From Clostridia bacterium (GTDB lineage: Bacteria > Bacillota > Peptococcia > DRI-13 > UBA5745), in NCBI GenBank assembly GCA_018436095.1, contig JAHDMJ010000008.1, positions 62,001-126,000 on the forward strand: a stretch of 64,000 nt of DNA, written 5' to 3'. The notes below the pieces were generated by a model. The model searched no databases and was not told the origin of the DNA. It saw nothing but the letters and a program-made list of their open reading frames with translations. Positions 43,401-51,776 of the stretch are shown in pieces (the stretch's first letter is position 1; every line of letters begins with the position of its first letter). A program made the position numbers and the translations under genes.

Positions 43401-44813
43401 ATGCCAAGAGATTTAAGAACATTTCTGAAAGAACTGGAAGCAGCCAATGAAATCGTCACTATTAGCAAAGAGGTTGATCCCTTGAAAAATCTGGCCGGCT
43501 TGGCCTGGCAGGGCGAAAATAAGCTCGGCAAAGCTACGTTTTTTACGAACTTAAAGGGTTTCCCCGGATGGAGGGCGGTGAGCTATGCCGACGCCAGCCG
43601 TAAACGGCTTTCTATGGCTGTTGATACTACCCCCCGGGAGTTTATTCCGACAATGAATGAAATGTTGAAAAAAGGTCCTACTAAAAAGCAGTTGGTTGCT
43701 GAGGGCCCCGTACAGGAAGTAGTTAAAATCGGAGCTGAAGCCAGCCTCTATGATTTGCCCATCCACATCATGTCAAACCTTGACGCCGGTCAGTATATGG
43801 GTGGGGCTATGGCGGTAATCAAGGACCCGGAAACGGGGATCCAGAACGTATCTCTTCACCGCCACCAGGTCAAAGGCAAAGACCGTCTCGGTGTTTTGAT
43901 TCATCCCGGCCGCCATATGGATATGATCTATCAAAAATATGAGGCGAAAAATGAAAAAATGCCCATTGCTCTCGTTATCGGACATCATGCTACCTATTAT
44001 TTAACCTGCTGCTGGACCTTCCCCTTCGGAGTGGATGAATTCGAAATGGCCGGAACATTCCTGGGCGAGCCGGTGCGCACGGTGAAATGCAAGACGGTGG
44101 ATCTGGAAGTACCGGCTGATGCGGAAATCATTATTGAGGGATATATGCTGCCTCATGTCCGGGAAGAGGAAGGACCTTTTGCCGAGCATACCGGATACGC
44201 CAGGGCCGGGGCGGGGCTTAACCCGGTCATCGAGATAACGGCCATCACCCACAGGACAGATGCGATCTACTATGCCCTTCAAGGCGGCAAGCCGATCGCT
44301 TCGTCACAGATCCTGGATGGGCTGCCCATGGAAGTTGTTATCTACAATCGGGTTAAAGATGTGGGCGGTTTCGTGGATATCAAAGACGTTGTGGCTATCC
44401 CCTGCGCCGGCGGCAGCCATATTATCGTTGTGCAGATTACGCCGAAAATTCAAGGGGAAGCCAAAGACGTAGCCATGGCTGTTCTTTCCAGCACCTACCT
44501 CCATCCCAAGATTGCCATGGTTGTGGATGATGATATCGATCCCCATGATAACAAAGAACTGATCTGGTCTTTGTCAACCCGGGTCAATCCCGAGAGAGAC
44601 GTATTCATTGTCGGGGGAACCCATGGCCATCATCTTGACGCCTCACTACCCTTGCTTACTCCTCCGGGAACCCATCCCCAAATCCGCAGAGGCTCTAAAA
44701 TGGGTATCGATGCGACGAAGCCGCCCCTGACCGAGCCCGATGCCCGGGATCACTTTACCAGAAGCCATGCAATGGGGTCGGATGTATTTGATATCAATGA
44801 TTTTCTAAAGTAG
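43401..44813 (+). CDS. UbiD-family prenylated-FMN decarboxylase
   Basis: A 470-residue UbiD-family enzyme from ATG 43401, which has AAAGGAG at ideal distance; ATG 43383 is less likely. Motifs: ASLYDLPIHIMSNLDAGQYM, GIQNVSLHRHQV, LIHPGRHMDMIYQKYE and the EEEGPFAEHTGYA segment that carries catalytic acid residues. The family (de)carboxylates aromatic, heteroaromatic or alpha,beta-unsaturated acids using prenylated FMN made by UbiX, encoded next. With a TTT importer and an amidohydrolase, catabolism of an imported acid is more likely than ubiquinone synthesis. Confidence 0.9.
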   Translation: MPRDLRTFLKELEAANEIVTISKEVDPLKNLAGLAWQGENKLGKATFFTNLKGFPGWRAVSYADASRKRLSMAVDTTPREFIPTMNEMLKKGPTKKQLVAEGPVQEVVKIGAEASLYDLPIHIMSNLDAGQYMGGAMAVIKDPETGIQNVSLHRHQVKGKDRLGVLIHPGRHMDMIYQKYEAKNEKMPIALVIGHHATYYLTCCWTFPFGVDEFEMAGTFLGEPVRTVKCKTVDLEVPADAEIIIEGYMLPHVREEEGPFAEHTGYARAGAGLNPVIEITAITHRTDAIYYALQGGKPIASSQILDGLPMEVVIYNRVKDVGGFVDIKDVVAIPCAGGSHIIVVQITPKIQGEAKDVAMAVLSSTYLHPKIAMVVDDDIDPHDNKELIWSLSTRVNPERDVFIVGGTHGHHLDASLPLLTPPGTHPQIRRGSKMGIDATKPPLTEPDARDHFTRSHAMGSDVFDINDFLK

Positions 44814-44830
44814 CCCGCCCTATAGTTTGC

Positions 44831-44865
44831 GGCGTTTATTCCTTAGGGGGTGAACGCCTCTTTTT
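44831..44865 (+). terminator. Hairpin between ubiD and ubiX
   Basis: GGCGTT (44831-44836) and AACGCC (44853-44858) form a short stem followed by TCTTTTT. It could partly terminate the upstream transcript. Confidence 0.6.
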
Positions 44866-44944
44866 ACAATTCAAACAATGGAAGCAGGCCTTATTTGATT
44901 GCCGTAAAGCATATGTTTAGTTGATAGCAAAGAGAGGAAGGAAC

Positions 44945-45496
44945 ATGAGAATTATTGTAGGAATAAGCGGCGCCACCGGCGGGATTTATGGGATAAGGAT
45001 CTTGGAGGAACTGAAAAAACAAGGAGTGGAGACACACCTGGTTATCAGTAAATGGGGCAAGGAAACAATTTTACAGGAGACGAAATATTCTCTGGAGCAG
45101 GTTAAAAGTTTGGCTGAGTTTACTTATGATGAGGACAATCTGGGAGCCCCGATTTCCAGCGGCTCCTTTAAGAACGAAGGTATGATCGTAGCCCCTTGCA
45201 GTATGAAAACCCTGTCGGGTATAGCCAACGGTTATACCGGAGGGCTTTTGATCAGAGCGGCCGATGTGGCAATCAAAGAAAAACGCCGGGTGGTGCTATT
45301 GGCTAGAGAAACCCCCTTAAGCCCGATTCATCTGGAAAATATGCTGAAGCTGGCCCAGATCGGGGTAACAATTATGCCGCCGGTTCCCGCTTTTTACACA
45401 CATCCTCAAACCATTGATGAAATGATTGCCCAAACAACCGGGCGGGTTTTGGATCAATATGGGCTGGAGGCAAGCAATTTAAAAAGGTGGTCATAA
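44945..45496 (+). CDS. ubiX: UbiX-family flavin prenyltransferase
   Basis: It makes the prenylated FMN cofactor for UbiD from FMN and dimethylallyl phosphate. From ATG 44945 (GAGGAAGG upstream) it has 183 residues: GISGATGGIYGIRILEELKK, PISSGSFKNEGMIVAPCSMK, LLIRAADVAIKEKRRVVLLA and ARETPLSPIHLENML, all family signatures. It follows its partner ubiD in the same direction. Confidence 0.94.
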   Translation: MRIIVGISGATGGIYGIRILEELKKQGVETHLVISKWGKETILQETKYSLEQVKSLAEFTYDEDNLGAPISSGSFKNEGMIVAPCSMKTLSGIANGYTGGLLIRAADVAIKEKRRVVLLARETPLSPIHLENMLKLAQIGVTIMPPVPAFYTHPQTIDEMIAQTTGRVLDQYGLEASNLKRWS

Positions 45497-45515
45497 AAGA
45501 CGAGGTGTTGGCGGC

Positions 45516-46904
45516 ATGAAAGGCAACCTGAAAAAAGTGTTGGTTTTCTTTATGCTAATGGGGGTCGTTAATTATTTTCTCATTTTTAAGACCGAGCTGA
45601 GCAGGGAGGCTATTTTAAGCCTTGACGTTTTCTTTTTAGCCGTTTTTTTATGGTCTACGGAGATAATTCATCCGACGTTGACTGCGCTGCTTATTTTTTG
45701 TTTATTGCCTATTTTTAAGATTCTCCCTCTGGAAGATGCATTTATGGTGATGGGAAACTCTATTATCTGGCGGCTCTTAGGGATCTTTGTGATGACAAAA
45801 GGGATGGAGGCTACGGGTTTAGCTCAACGGATCGCTCTCAGGATTCTCAATATGGCTAAAGGGAATCTTTATTATCTTCTCTTAATGATGGAATTGATCA
45901 CCTTCATTTTCGTTTTTCTTGTTCCGGCTGCGGCAGCCCGCACTGCCATATTGGCTTCGGTTTGCCTTGGCTTGGTGCAAAAGCTGGATAACGGCCGGGA
46001 CCATAATTTTGCTAAAGCAGCCTCCATTATCATTGCCGTCACTTCAATGGTGACTTCCAATACAATTATTGTGGGAGCTTCAGCTACGATCTATGCCATA
46101 GGTTACCTGGAAAAGAATTTGCATTACAAAGTGACCTATCTTTCCTGGCTGCAATCGAATTTGCCTCCAAACCTTTTGATCCTTATTGTCATTTATGTTG
46201 TGATAGTGAAGCTTTTTCCTTTTAACGGTAAACTGGAGGGAAAAGAAGAGATACTTAAAGCGGAGTTGCAAGGGTTAGGGCCAATGAGCCCGGCTCAGTG
46301 GAAAATGGTTATTTATTTAGGACTTCTTTTATTTGCTTGGCTGATAGGCTTGGATTATTCCCTGCCGGTAGAATTTATGGCCGGGACGCTGCTTTTTTTA
46401 CCGGGGATTGGTGTGCTGGACCGCAAGGAGTCTTTCAAGGCTTTGGATTGGGAATCAATTATACTCTTTGGCTCAGGCCTGGCTATGGCCGAATCATTGA
46501 ATAAGACTGGCGGAATCAACTACCTGGTACAAAATCTCGGCGGCCTTTCGGGGTTAAATGAGATTACAGCAATTATCGGTATTGTTCTGATAACTGTAGC
46601 CGTAAGGCTGGGGATGGCCAACATGACCGGGGTTGTGGCTACTTTGCTGCCGGTATTTACTTCACTGTCCTTTGCCCTGGGATTTAATCCCGTTTGGGCT
46701 TGTACAGTCTGCATTATGGCCAGCAGCCTGGGCATTCTGGTTCCTTCTCAGTCCATGTCTATGCTTACTACCTATTCCTATGGCTATTATACTTCCAAAG
46801 ATATGTTCAAAACAGGAATTCTGGTAATTCTGGGCTATGGGCTGATCATAATGGCAACGTCCCATTTTTATTGGCCTTATCTGGGGTTGCATGCGTTGCC
46901 GTAA
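45516..46904 (+). CDS. DASS/SLC13-type carboxylate transporter
   Basis: A 462-residue membrane protein with about 11-12 helices (VLVFFMLMGVVNYFLIFKTE first). It shows the divalent anion:sodium symporter style, including SIILFGSGLAMAESLNKTGG and ASSLGILVPSQSMSMLTTYS. It is the second transporter of this cluster, after TctABC, and may export the decarboxylated product or import another carboxylate. It starts 19 bp after ubiX. Confidence 0.82.
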   Translation: MKGNLKKVLVFFMLMGVVNYFLIFKTELSREAILSLDVFFLAVFLWSTEIIHPTLTALLIFCLLPIFKILPLEDAFMVMGNSIIWRLLGIFVMTKGMEATGLAQRIALRILNMAKGNLYYLLLMMELITFIFVFLVPAAAARTAILASVCLGLVQKLDNGRDHNFAKAASIIIAVTSMVTSNTIIVGASATIYAIGYLEKNLHYKVTYLSWLQSNLPPNLLILIVIYVVIVKLFPFNGKLEGKEEILKAELQGLGPMSPAQWKMVIYLGLLLFAWLIGLDYSLPVEFMAGTLLFLPGIGVLDRKESFKALDWESIILFGSGLAMAESLNKTGGINYLVQNLGGLSGLNEITAIIGIVLITVAVRLGMANMTGVVATLLPVFTSLSFALGFNPVWACTVCIMASSLGILVPSQSMSMLTTYSYGYYTSKDMFKTGILVILGYGLIIMATSHFYWPYLGLHALP

Positions 46905-46941
46905 AAGAGCGCGTTTTTGCTATAGAGATAAACTCAAAAAG

Positions 46942-46985
46942 GGTCAGGAAGAGGCTGGCATAAGCCGTCTTTTCCTGACCTTTAA
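46942..46985. terminator. Terminator between convergent transporter and FkbM genes
   Basis: GGTCAGGAA (46942-46950) pairs with TTCCTGACC (46972-46980) with an inner GGCT/AGCC pair. Runs of T flank both sides (CTTTTTG on the minus strand), so it can serve both genes. Confidence 0.75.
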
Positions 46986-47016
46986 GTAAATATTGATGAT
47001 ACGCAGAACTTTAGAT

Positions 47017-48006
47017 TTAGGCTTTTTCTTCGGCGTTTTCCCAGACAGCCAATAGAGTCAGTTCGGTGGGACTGAGATTCTCCCCATGATACCTCAGATA
47101 GAAGGTATAGCCGGGACAGATTTCCTCCACCATACGGGGGATTTTCCAGACATCTTCATTATTATGATAAAGAGACAGAGCAAGCTTCGGTTTGCTTTCT
47201 TTAATTTTAGCGGCTGCCCCCCGCAAGGCTTGCTGTTCTGAACCTTCAATATCCATCTTAATCAGAGTGACCGGTTCCTGAATATCCTGATCGATGGTTA
47301 CGGCTTCCACGGCTATAGAGCCTTGATCGGTAAGAACGTTGGCGGAAATATCCGCAGCATGCTCCTGAATATACATGCGGCCGGGGTGGTCTGAGGCTCC
47401 CTTTTGGCAATAAACAATGTTCTCGTAGCCTTTGAGATTTTCCTGGAGCATTTGCATCGTACGGGGTGAGATTTCATAACAATAGAAACGTTTATAATTT
47501 GCACCATAGACTGAAATATAATCTTTAACCGTATCGCCGGTATAAGCGCCCAAATCAACCATCACTTCTGACTGGCCGCATTTCATGATATCCATGTCAA
47601 AATAGCTTTTATATAAAGTTTCCTTAACCACCCGGAGAGTTTCCGTATCAAAGCTGTACCAGTTGTTTACGAAAGCAAAAAGTACCAGCCGGGAGCGGTA
47701 GTCTGCCAATCGCTGATAGAGCCACATGAAATCCTCATAATGATCATGCAGGGCTTTGGCCCGGTTGGCCAAGACGCCATCATCGCCGGCAGATATGTTC
47801 AGCGTTCCCCAAAAGCCATATTTTTTGAAATAGTCCTCCAGAATTTTTTGAATGCGGTCCGGCAGGGCTTTATAAAGAAGATTCAGCCGCAGCCGGATTT
47901 GCTCTTCGGGTTGAGCGCCGATTTCCTGCATCATCCGCTGGAATTGCAGATCTAAAGGATAAAGATTTCCTTGCTTTTCTTGATTAGTATATTGTTGAAT
48001 ATTCAC
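47017..48006 (-). CDS. FkbM-family methyltransferase
   Basis: A 329-residue protein. An N-terminal helical region (1-140) precedes a SAM-dependent FkbM domain: motif I VMVDLGAYTGDTVKDYI near residue 150, then YCYEISPRTMQML, and LIKMDIEGSEQQALRGA near 250. FkbM enzymes O-methylate sugars or secondary metabolites; a role on surface or flagellar glycan is possible but only by analogy. The start is GTG 48006 behind GGAGGTGACG. Confidence 0.85.
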   Translation of the reverse strand: MNIQQYTNQEKQGNLYPLDLQFQRMMQEIGAQPEEQIRLRLNLLYKALPDRIQKILEDYFKKYGFWGTLNISAGDDGVLANRAKALHDHYEDFMWLYQRLADYRSRLVLFAFVNNWYSFDTETLRVVKETLYKSYFDMDIMKCGQSEVMVDLGAYTGDTVKDYISVYGANYKRFYCYEISPRTMQMLQENLKGYENIVYCQKGASDHPGRMYIQEHAADISANVLTDQGSIAVEAVTIDQDIQEPVTLIKMDIEGSEQQALRGAAAKIKESKPKLALSLYHNNEDVWKIPRMVEEICPGYTFYLRYHGENLSPTELTLLAVWENAEEKA

Positions 48007-48237
48007 GTAGCGTCACCTCCTCACTATGGTATTCCGGTGAAGGGGAAATAGTACATATGCCGGAAGTATTGCCAAACTTTGCAATGGCTTGTGATCGGTG
48101 ATTTTGCTTAATGAGTGTGGGGAAGGTATGGGAGAAAATCAGGAGTTAATTGATTTATAGTATGCCTGCCGCCATAGTTTAGAGAAATCTGCAGCTGGAT
48201 GGGACTGGGAGAGCGGCCGGCGGTGGTGTGTAAATGG

Positions 48238-48408
48238 TTGACAAATGGTGGAAGGGAGTATACTTTATACTCAAGAGGCTATAATGGGAGAGTTTTGCTG
48301 GCAATTGAAGCTTTACGCGGCTATTGGCGTGGGAATTATTTTCGAAGAAAAGATAGTTCTCGCCAGTGCGAACCCTAAGCGGCCATCGATTTCCTGGAAC
48401 CTTCGCAC
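48238..48408 (+). promoter_or_regulatory. CRISPR leader region
   Basis: TTGACA at 48238-48243 is followed by TATACT or TACTTT at 48259-48266, a candidate promoter. Further on, GTGCGAA (48366-48372) and TTCGCAC (48402-48408) form an inverted repeat of a kind often seen in type I-C leaders (GCGAACC...GGTTCGC-like). The region from 48007 to 48524 has no gene. Confidence 0.5.
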
Positions 48409-48524
48409 TAAAAATTACGTAAAAAGATATGTTTTATGTGGTTGAAATCCAGTGTTTTATGGATATAGATAATTGCAAAGCCTATATATAGGCGGAGAAG
48501 GAGTTGGTGTGCCTATATATAGCA

Positions 48525-48820
48525 GTGTCGCTCTCTGCGGAGAGCGTGGATTGAAATACTGGTACTTAGACAAATGCGGCATGACCTATGAGTGTCGCTC
48601 TCTGCGGAGAGCGTGGATTGAAATTGCAGGAAAACGGCGTCGGTATATCGGTAGCCAGGTGTCGCTCTCTGCGGAGAGCGTGGATTGAAATTCCAATCAA
48701 GGGCTTTGTTATCGATTTGTTGGCGTGTCGCTCTCTGCGGAGAGCGTGGATTGAAATATAGGGTCAAGCAAAAGCCGCCTGACGGTCTGCGTGTCGCTCT
48801 CGGAAAGCGAGAATTTAAAT
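48525..48820 (+). CRISPR. Short orphan type I-C-like CRISPR array, four spacers
   Basis: Four identical 33-bp repeats at 48525-48557, 48592-48624, 48659-48691 and 48725-48757 contain the stem GCTCTC/GAGAGC and end in GCGTGGATTGAAAT. A fifth, degenerate copy at 48791-48820 (CTCTCGGAAAGCGAG, ending ATTTAAAT) marks the leader-distal end. Spacers are 34, 34, 33 and 33 bp. The stem and ATTGAAAT end are typical of subtype I-C. No cas gene is present in the window. Confidence 0.95.
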
Positions 48821-48983
48821 GCTAAGCCTCGTATCAATTTTATTTATTGGTACGAGGCTTTGTTTATAATAATGGAACCAGAATACCCGTTTACAGTCCT
48901 TTTTTGAGAGAAGGATTAATATAATATGTTTGTGAAATTTTCTCTAGTAACAGAATGATAATATCAAAAGTGAGGATGAGACC

Positions 48984-50063
48984 TTGTTAGGATTTAAACT
49001 CGAATCAAAGCGCGGGGGAAAAGTAACTTTAAATGGTGAGATTATTACTGAATCATGTTTTGAAGAAGATAACGAGTGTGAAAGCTATCTTATTTTGAAT
49101 ATGAAGTATTCAGATGCCATAAGAGAATTAGGTGTATTGGAGATATTGGGCGAAAGAAATTGCATAAAATATATTCAAATTGAATCAATGAATGAAATAG
49201 CTAATTTAATGGTTTTAAAAGAGATAAAAACTGAACTATGCTACCATCCAAGTCCTGATAATAAACTCGTCATAAATTTCTGGGGCGATATTAATTTTGT
49301 GGAGTGGAATAAGGGGTACACAATTCGTGAATTTGTATATAAGTTGAGGGAAATTATAGAATCGGATAATCAAATTAAAATTACTATATTTTATGGAGAA
49401 TATTCAAAGAATGAAGCAGCCGGCGAAATAAGCGGTATAGAATTTGTAACGACCGATGTATGCCTGGACGCTAGCTTTGGAGAAAATGAAGAGAAATTAT
49501 TGCAATTGCTTCATGAGTATTATTTGAAGGCACATCAAGATCTAATGCATAAAAATGGCTCCATTGTTTTTGAATTTGAAATAGATAATGACTTCATGAT
49601 TCCTTGCCGACAATATTTAGACTATTTTATTCAGTTTTTAAGAGATATTGGAATTGAGGCCCAAAGTAATTCGTATGAATATATAAATCAATTACTCTTT
49701 GAAGTTATACCACAAGACAAAGAAACTGCGTTAAATAATATCAAAGAGAGTCTGATCATATACTTAAGTTTGATCAATAATCCTGACATTGAAACTTACG
49801 ATGCCTATGATAATGTAGCATATACTCAGCTTAAAGCAAATATCAGCCATCTGAAAAGCCAGCTCATGCTGGCTCAGGCTACTATAGAGCAAAAGCAGAT
49901 GGCAATCAATATGATGAAAAGTATAGTAATCAAAGATAAAAAAGAAGATACGAATAAAAAAGAAGTGGAATTGCTGCAAGGTGTTATTACTTTAGGGGAA
50001 GTTGACTGCAAAGTGTTTAAAATAAATTTGGGACAGCTACTGAAACTTTTGATGAGAAGGTAA
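48984..50063 (+). CDS. Hypothetical protein, AT-rich, unknown function
   Basis: A 359-residue protein I do not recognise. It is AT-rich compared with its neighbours, suggesting acquisition. The first 250 residues alternate beta and alpha elements (CLDASFGENEEKLLQLLHEY, then GSIVFEFEIDNDFMIPCRQ); about 255-320 is helical and coiled-coil-like (LKANISHLKSQLMLAQATIE). It starts at TTG 48984 behind GAGGATGAG, 163 bp after the CRISPR array. No signal peptide or membrane helix is obvious. A defence or mobile-element link is only a guess from position. Confidence 0.7.
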   Translation: MLGFKLESKRGGKVTLNGEIITESCFEEDNECESYLILNMKYSDAIRELGVLEILGERNCIKYIQIESMNEIANLMVLKEIKTELCYHPSPDNKLVINFWGDINFVEWNKGYTIREFVYKLREIIESDNQIKITIFYGEYSKNEAAGEISGIEFVTTDVCLDASFGENEEKLLQLLHEYYLKAHQDLMHKNGSIVFEFEIDNDFMIPCRQYLDYFIQFLRDIGIEAQSNSYEYINQLLFEVIPQDKETALNNIKESLIIYLSLINNPDIETYDAYDNVAYTQLKANISHLKSQLMLAQATIEQKQMAINMMKSIVIKDKKEDTNKKEVELLQGVITLGEVDCKVFKINLGQLLKLLMRR

Positions 50064-50112
50064 GGGGCCAGTACATAAAGTGTAGCCAAAATCGTTAGTT
50101 GCTAACTGATTC

Positions 50113-50378
50113 CCCGTAAAATTAAACAATACGGCTACCGTCACTTTGCCCTGGCATCAGTGCCAGGATTAATGTTTGCCAGCGGGACTGTATCAAAGAT
50201 ATTAGAGTCATGCGTAGTACTGGTTGTGATGGTACTGGTTGATCCAGGGTTTAGCTGAAAGCAGAGGCTAACACTCAAAAATCGAACTTGTGCGGGACTT
50301 TGACCCGAAAAAGGGGAAAACCTATTTCTATTCTTCTTAATTTGATTGGCTTTTTACTGTATGGTTTAATTTTACGGG
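50113..50378. mobile_element. MITE-like or decayed IS element, 266 bp
   Basis: CCCGTAAAATTAAACAATAC (50113-50132) is matched by its inverted copy at 50359-50378 with one difference. The interior has no intact frame; short peptide-like fragments with stops suggest a deleted transposase. A further copy of AAAATTAAACCATACA lies alone at 54014-54029. Confidence 0.6.
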
Positions 50379-50410
50379 AACTCAGACTCCACAGATTGCT
50401 ACAAAAGCAC

Positions 50411-50437
50411 AAAAAAAGACGCCCTTACTGAGCGTCT
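50411..50437 (-). terminator. rpmB terminator
   Basis: On the minus strand AGACGC pairs with GCGTCT and is followed by TTTTTTT. It lies 50 bp after the rpmB stop. Confidence 0.8.
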
Positions 50438-50487
50438 GTATTGATTATACAATCATGGAATTCTATGGGGATCAGAAAAAAACCAGA

Positions 50488-50679
50488 CTACTGAGCCCGT
50501 TGTACTTTGCCGGAACGGAGGCAGCGGGTGCAAACCCGAAGCTTTACGCTTTGGCCGTCAACATTGGCCCGGACAGGCTGAAGATTGGGTTTCCAAACCT
50601 TCTTAGTACGGATATGAGAATGGCTGACTTGCATGCCAACGGATTTTCCTTTGCCGCAAATATCGCATTGAAAAGACAT
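50488..50679 (-). CDS. rpmB: Ribosomal protein L28
   Basis: A 63-residue bL28 protein. The ATG at 50679 follows a perfect AAAGGAGGTGG; a longer reading is not supported. Two CxxC pairs (C5/C8 in CDICGKG and C50/C53 in CTRCLRSGK) indicate the zinc-binding form. SHSHIRTKKVWKPNLQPVR is the L28 signature. It is monocistronic. Confidence 0.95.
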   Translation of the reverse strand: MSFQCDICGKGKSVGMQVSHSHIRTKKVWKPNLQPVRANVDGQSVKLRVCTRCLRSGKVQRAQ

Positions 50680-50838
50680 TAACTCCACCTCCTTTAGGCT
50701 TATCACTAAAGCATTGTACCAAATATAAAAAGGAAATGCAAGGATAAAAATTATCATATTTGTGTTTTCTGAGCATAAGCTTGGTTATGGGACATCTTTT
50801 AGGGTGGCTGAGCGGACATTCTTGCGGGAGGAATCATT

Positions 50839-51153
50839 ATGCTGATCAAGGTTTCGGAAATGAGAGATATGGAGGTTATCAGTCTCCACGATGGGCGGCG
50901 TCTGGGACCTATCATGGATATAGAAATGGATTTGGATGAAGGCAGGATATTAGCCTTGATTCTGCCGGAGGAACCTGCGGGAGGTTTTAGCTCCCTGTTT
51001 CGGAGTGCCCGGGAGCTTTGGATTCCCTATGAGCAAATTTACCGTATAGGAGAAGACGTGATTCTGGTGGATATTACTGGCGAAATTTTAACGCCGGTTC
51101 CGGAACAAATGCGGGAAAGAGAAGAGGATAAAGCCGACGAAGAAGATGAGTAG
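50839..51153 (+). CDS. YlmC/YmxH-family PRC-barrel sporulation protein
   Basis: A 104-residue protein with a PRC-barrel-like fold: VSEMRDMEVISLHDGRRLGP, ELWIPYEQIYRIGEDVILVD. YlmC/YmxH proteins occur in spore formers and have no firm biochemical role. The C-terminal 20 residues are acidic. GGGAGG precedes the ATG. It is upstream of nrdR but separated by the nrdR promoter. Confidence 0.85.
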   Translation: MLIKVSEMRDMEVISLHDGRRLGPIMDIEMDLDEGRILALILPEEPAGGFSSLFRSARELWIPYEQIYRIGEDVILVDITGEILTPVPEQMREREEDKADEEDE

Positions 51154-51181
51154 TTTTTGCAAAAATCATCCATTTTTGCTC

Positions 51182-51236
51182 TTGACACAACTATATCTAG
51201 TTGTTATGATTGTATCGGACACTATACCAATAGTTG
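51182..51236 (+). promoter_or_regulatory. nrdR-nrdD promoter with two NrdR boxes
   Basis: TTGACA (51182-51187), 17-bp spacer, TATGAT (51205-51210). ACAACTATATCTAGTTGT (51187-51204) overlaps the spacer, and ACACTATACCAATAGTTG (51219-51236) follows, centres 32 bp apart, close to three helical turns. Paired boxes like ACACTATATNTAGTGT are bound by NrdR, so autorepression is likely. Confidence 0.8.
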
Positions 51237-51264
51237 AAAAGCCGATATATAAGGAGGAATAATC

Positions 51265-51738
51265 TTGCTTTGCCCATATTGCGGACACGATGATTCCAAG
51301 GTTTTAGAAACCAGAGACAGTGAAGATGGCAGCGTTATCCGGCGTCGGCGGGAATGCATTTCCTGTCAGCAGAGATTTACCACTTTTGAGCGGCTGGAAG
51401 AAGTCCACTTGTGGGTGATTAAGAAAGACGGCAGCCGCCAGCGTTTTGATGTGCAAAAAGTATTGAGCGGTATGCTGCGGGCTTGTGAAAAACGACCGGT
51501 TTCTACGGAGCTTCTGGAAGAGACGGCCCAAGCTATTGAGAGAGACCTGCGGCAGTCTTCGGGCTCCCGGGAGTTTCCCACTATCCTCATCGGCGAAAAG
51601 GTCATGGAGCGGTTGAAAGAAATTGATGAAGTCGCCTATGTTCGCTTTGCCAGTGTATATCGGGAGTTCAAAGATATCAATACCTTTTTGCAAGAAATTC
51701 AAGATCTGCTTACCCGGGAGCAAAACCATCGAATATGA
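51265..51738 (+). CDS. nrdR: Transcriptional repressor NrdR
   Basis: A 157-residue repressor of ribonucleotide reductase genes. A zinc ribbon with C3, C6, C31 and C34 is followed by an ATP-cone domain (WVIKKDGSRQRFDVQKVL). It senses nucleotide state through the cone. The start is TTG behind AAGGAGG. It overlaps the end region of the downstream reading by 4 bp and lies in front of nrdD, which it should regulate. Confidence 0.95.
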   Translation: MLCPYCGHDDSKVLETRDSEDGSVIRRRRECISCQQRFTTFERLEEVHLWVIKKDGSRQRFDVQKVLSGMLRACEKRPVSTELLEETAQAIERDLRQSSGSREFPTILIGEKVMERLKEIDEVAYVRFASVYREFKDINTFLQEIQDLLTREQNHRI

Positions 51739-51776
51739 ATGGACAAGCCGGCTACTATTTTTTTGGAGGCGAGGGC

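Noticed and set aside
48513-48767. Minus-strand open frame across the CRISPR array
   Set aside because: It is made of translated repeats (recurring FNPRSPQRAT) and has no gene-like features; it is a by-product of the array.
50455-50682. 75-codon plus-strand frame over rpmB
   Set aside because: It is antisense to the ribosomal protein L28 gene, which has a perfect ribosome site and intact zinc motifs.
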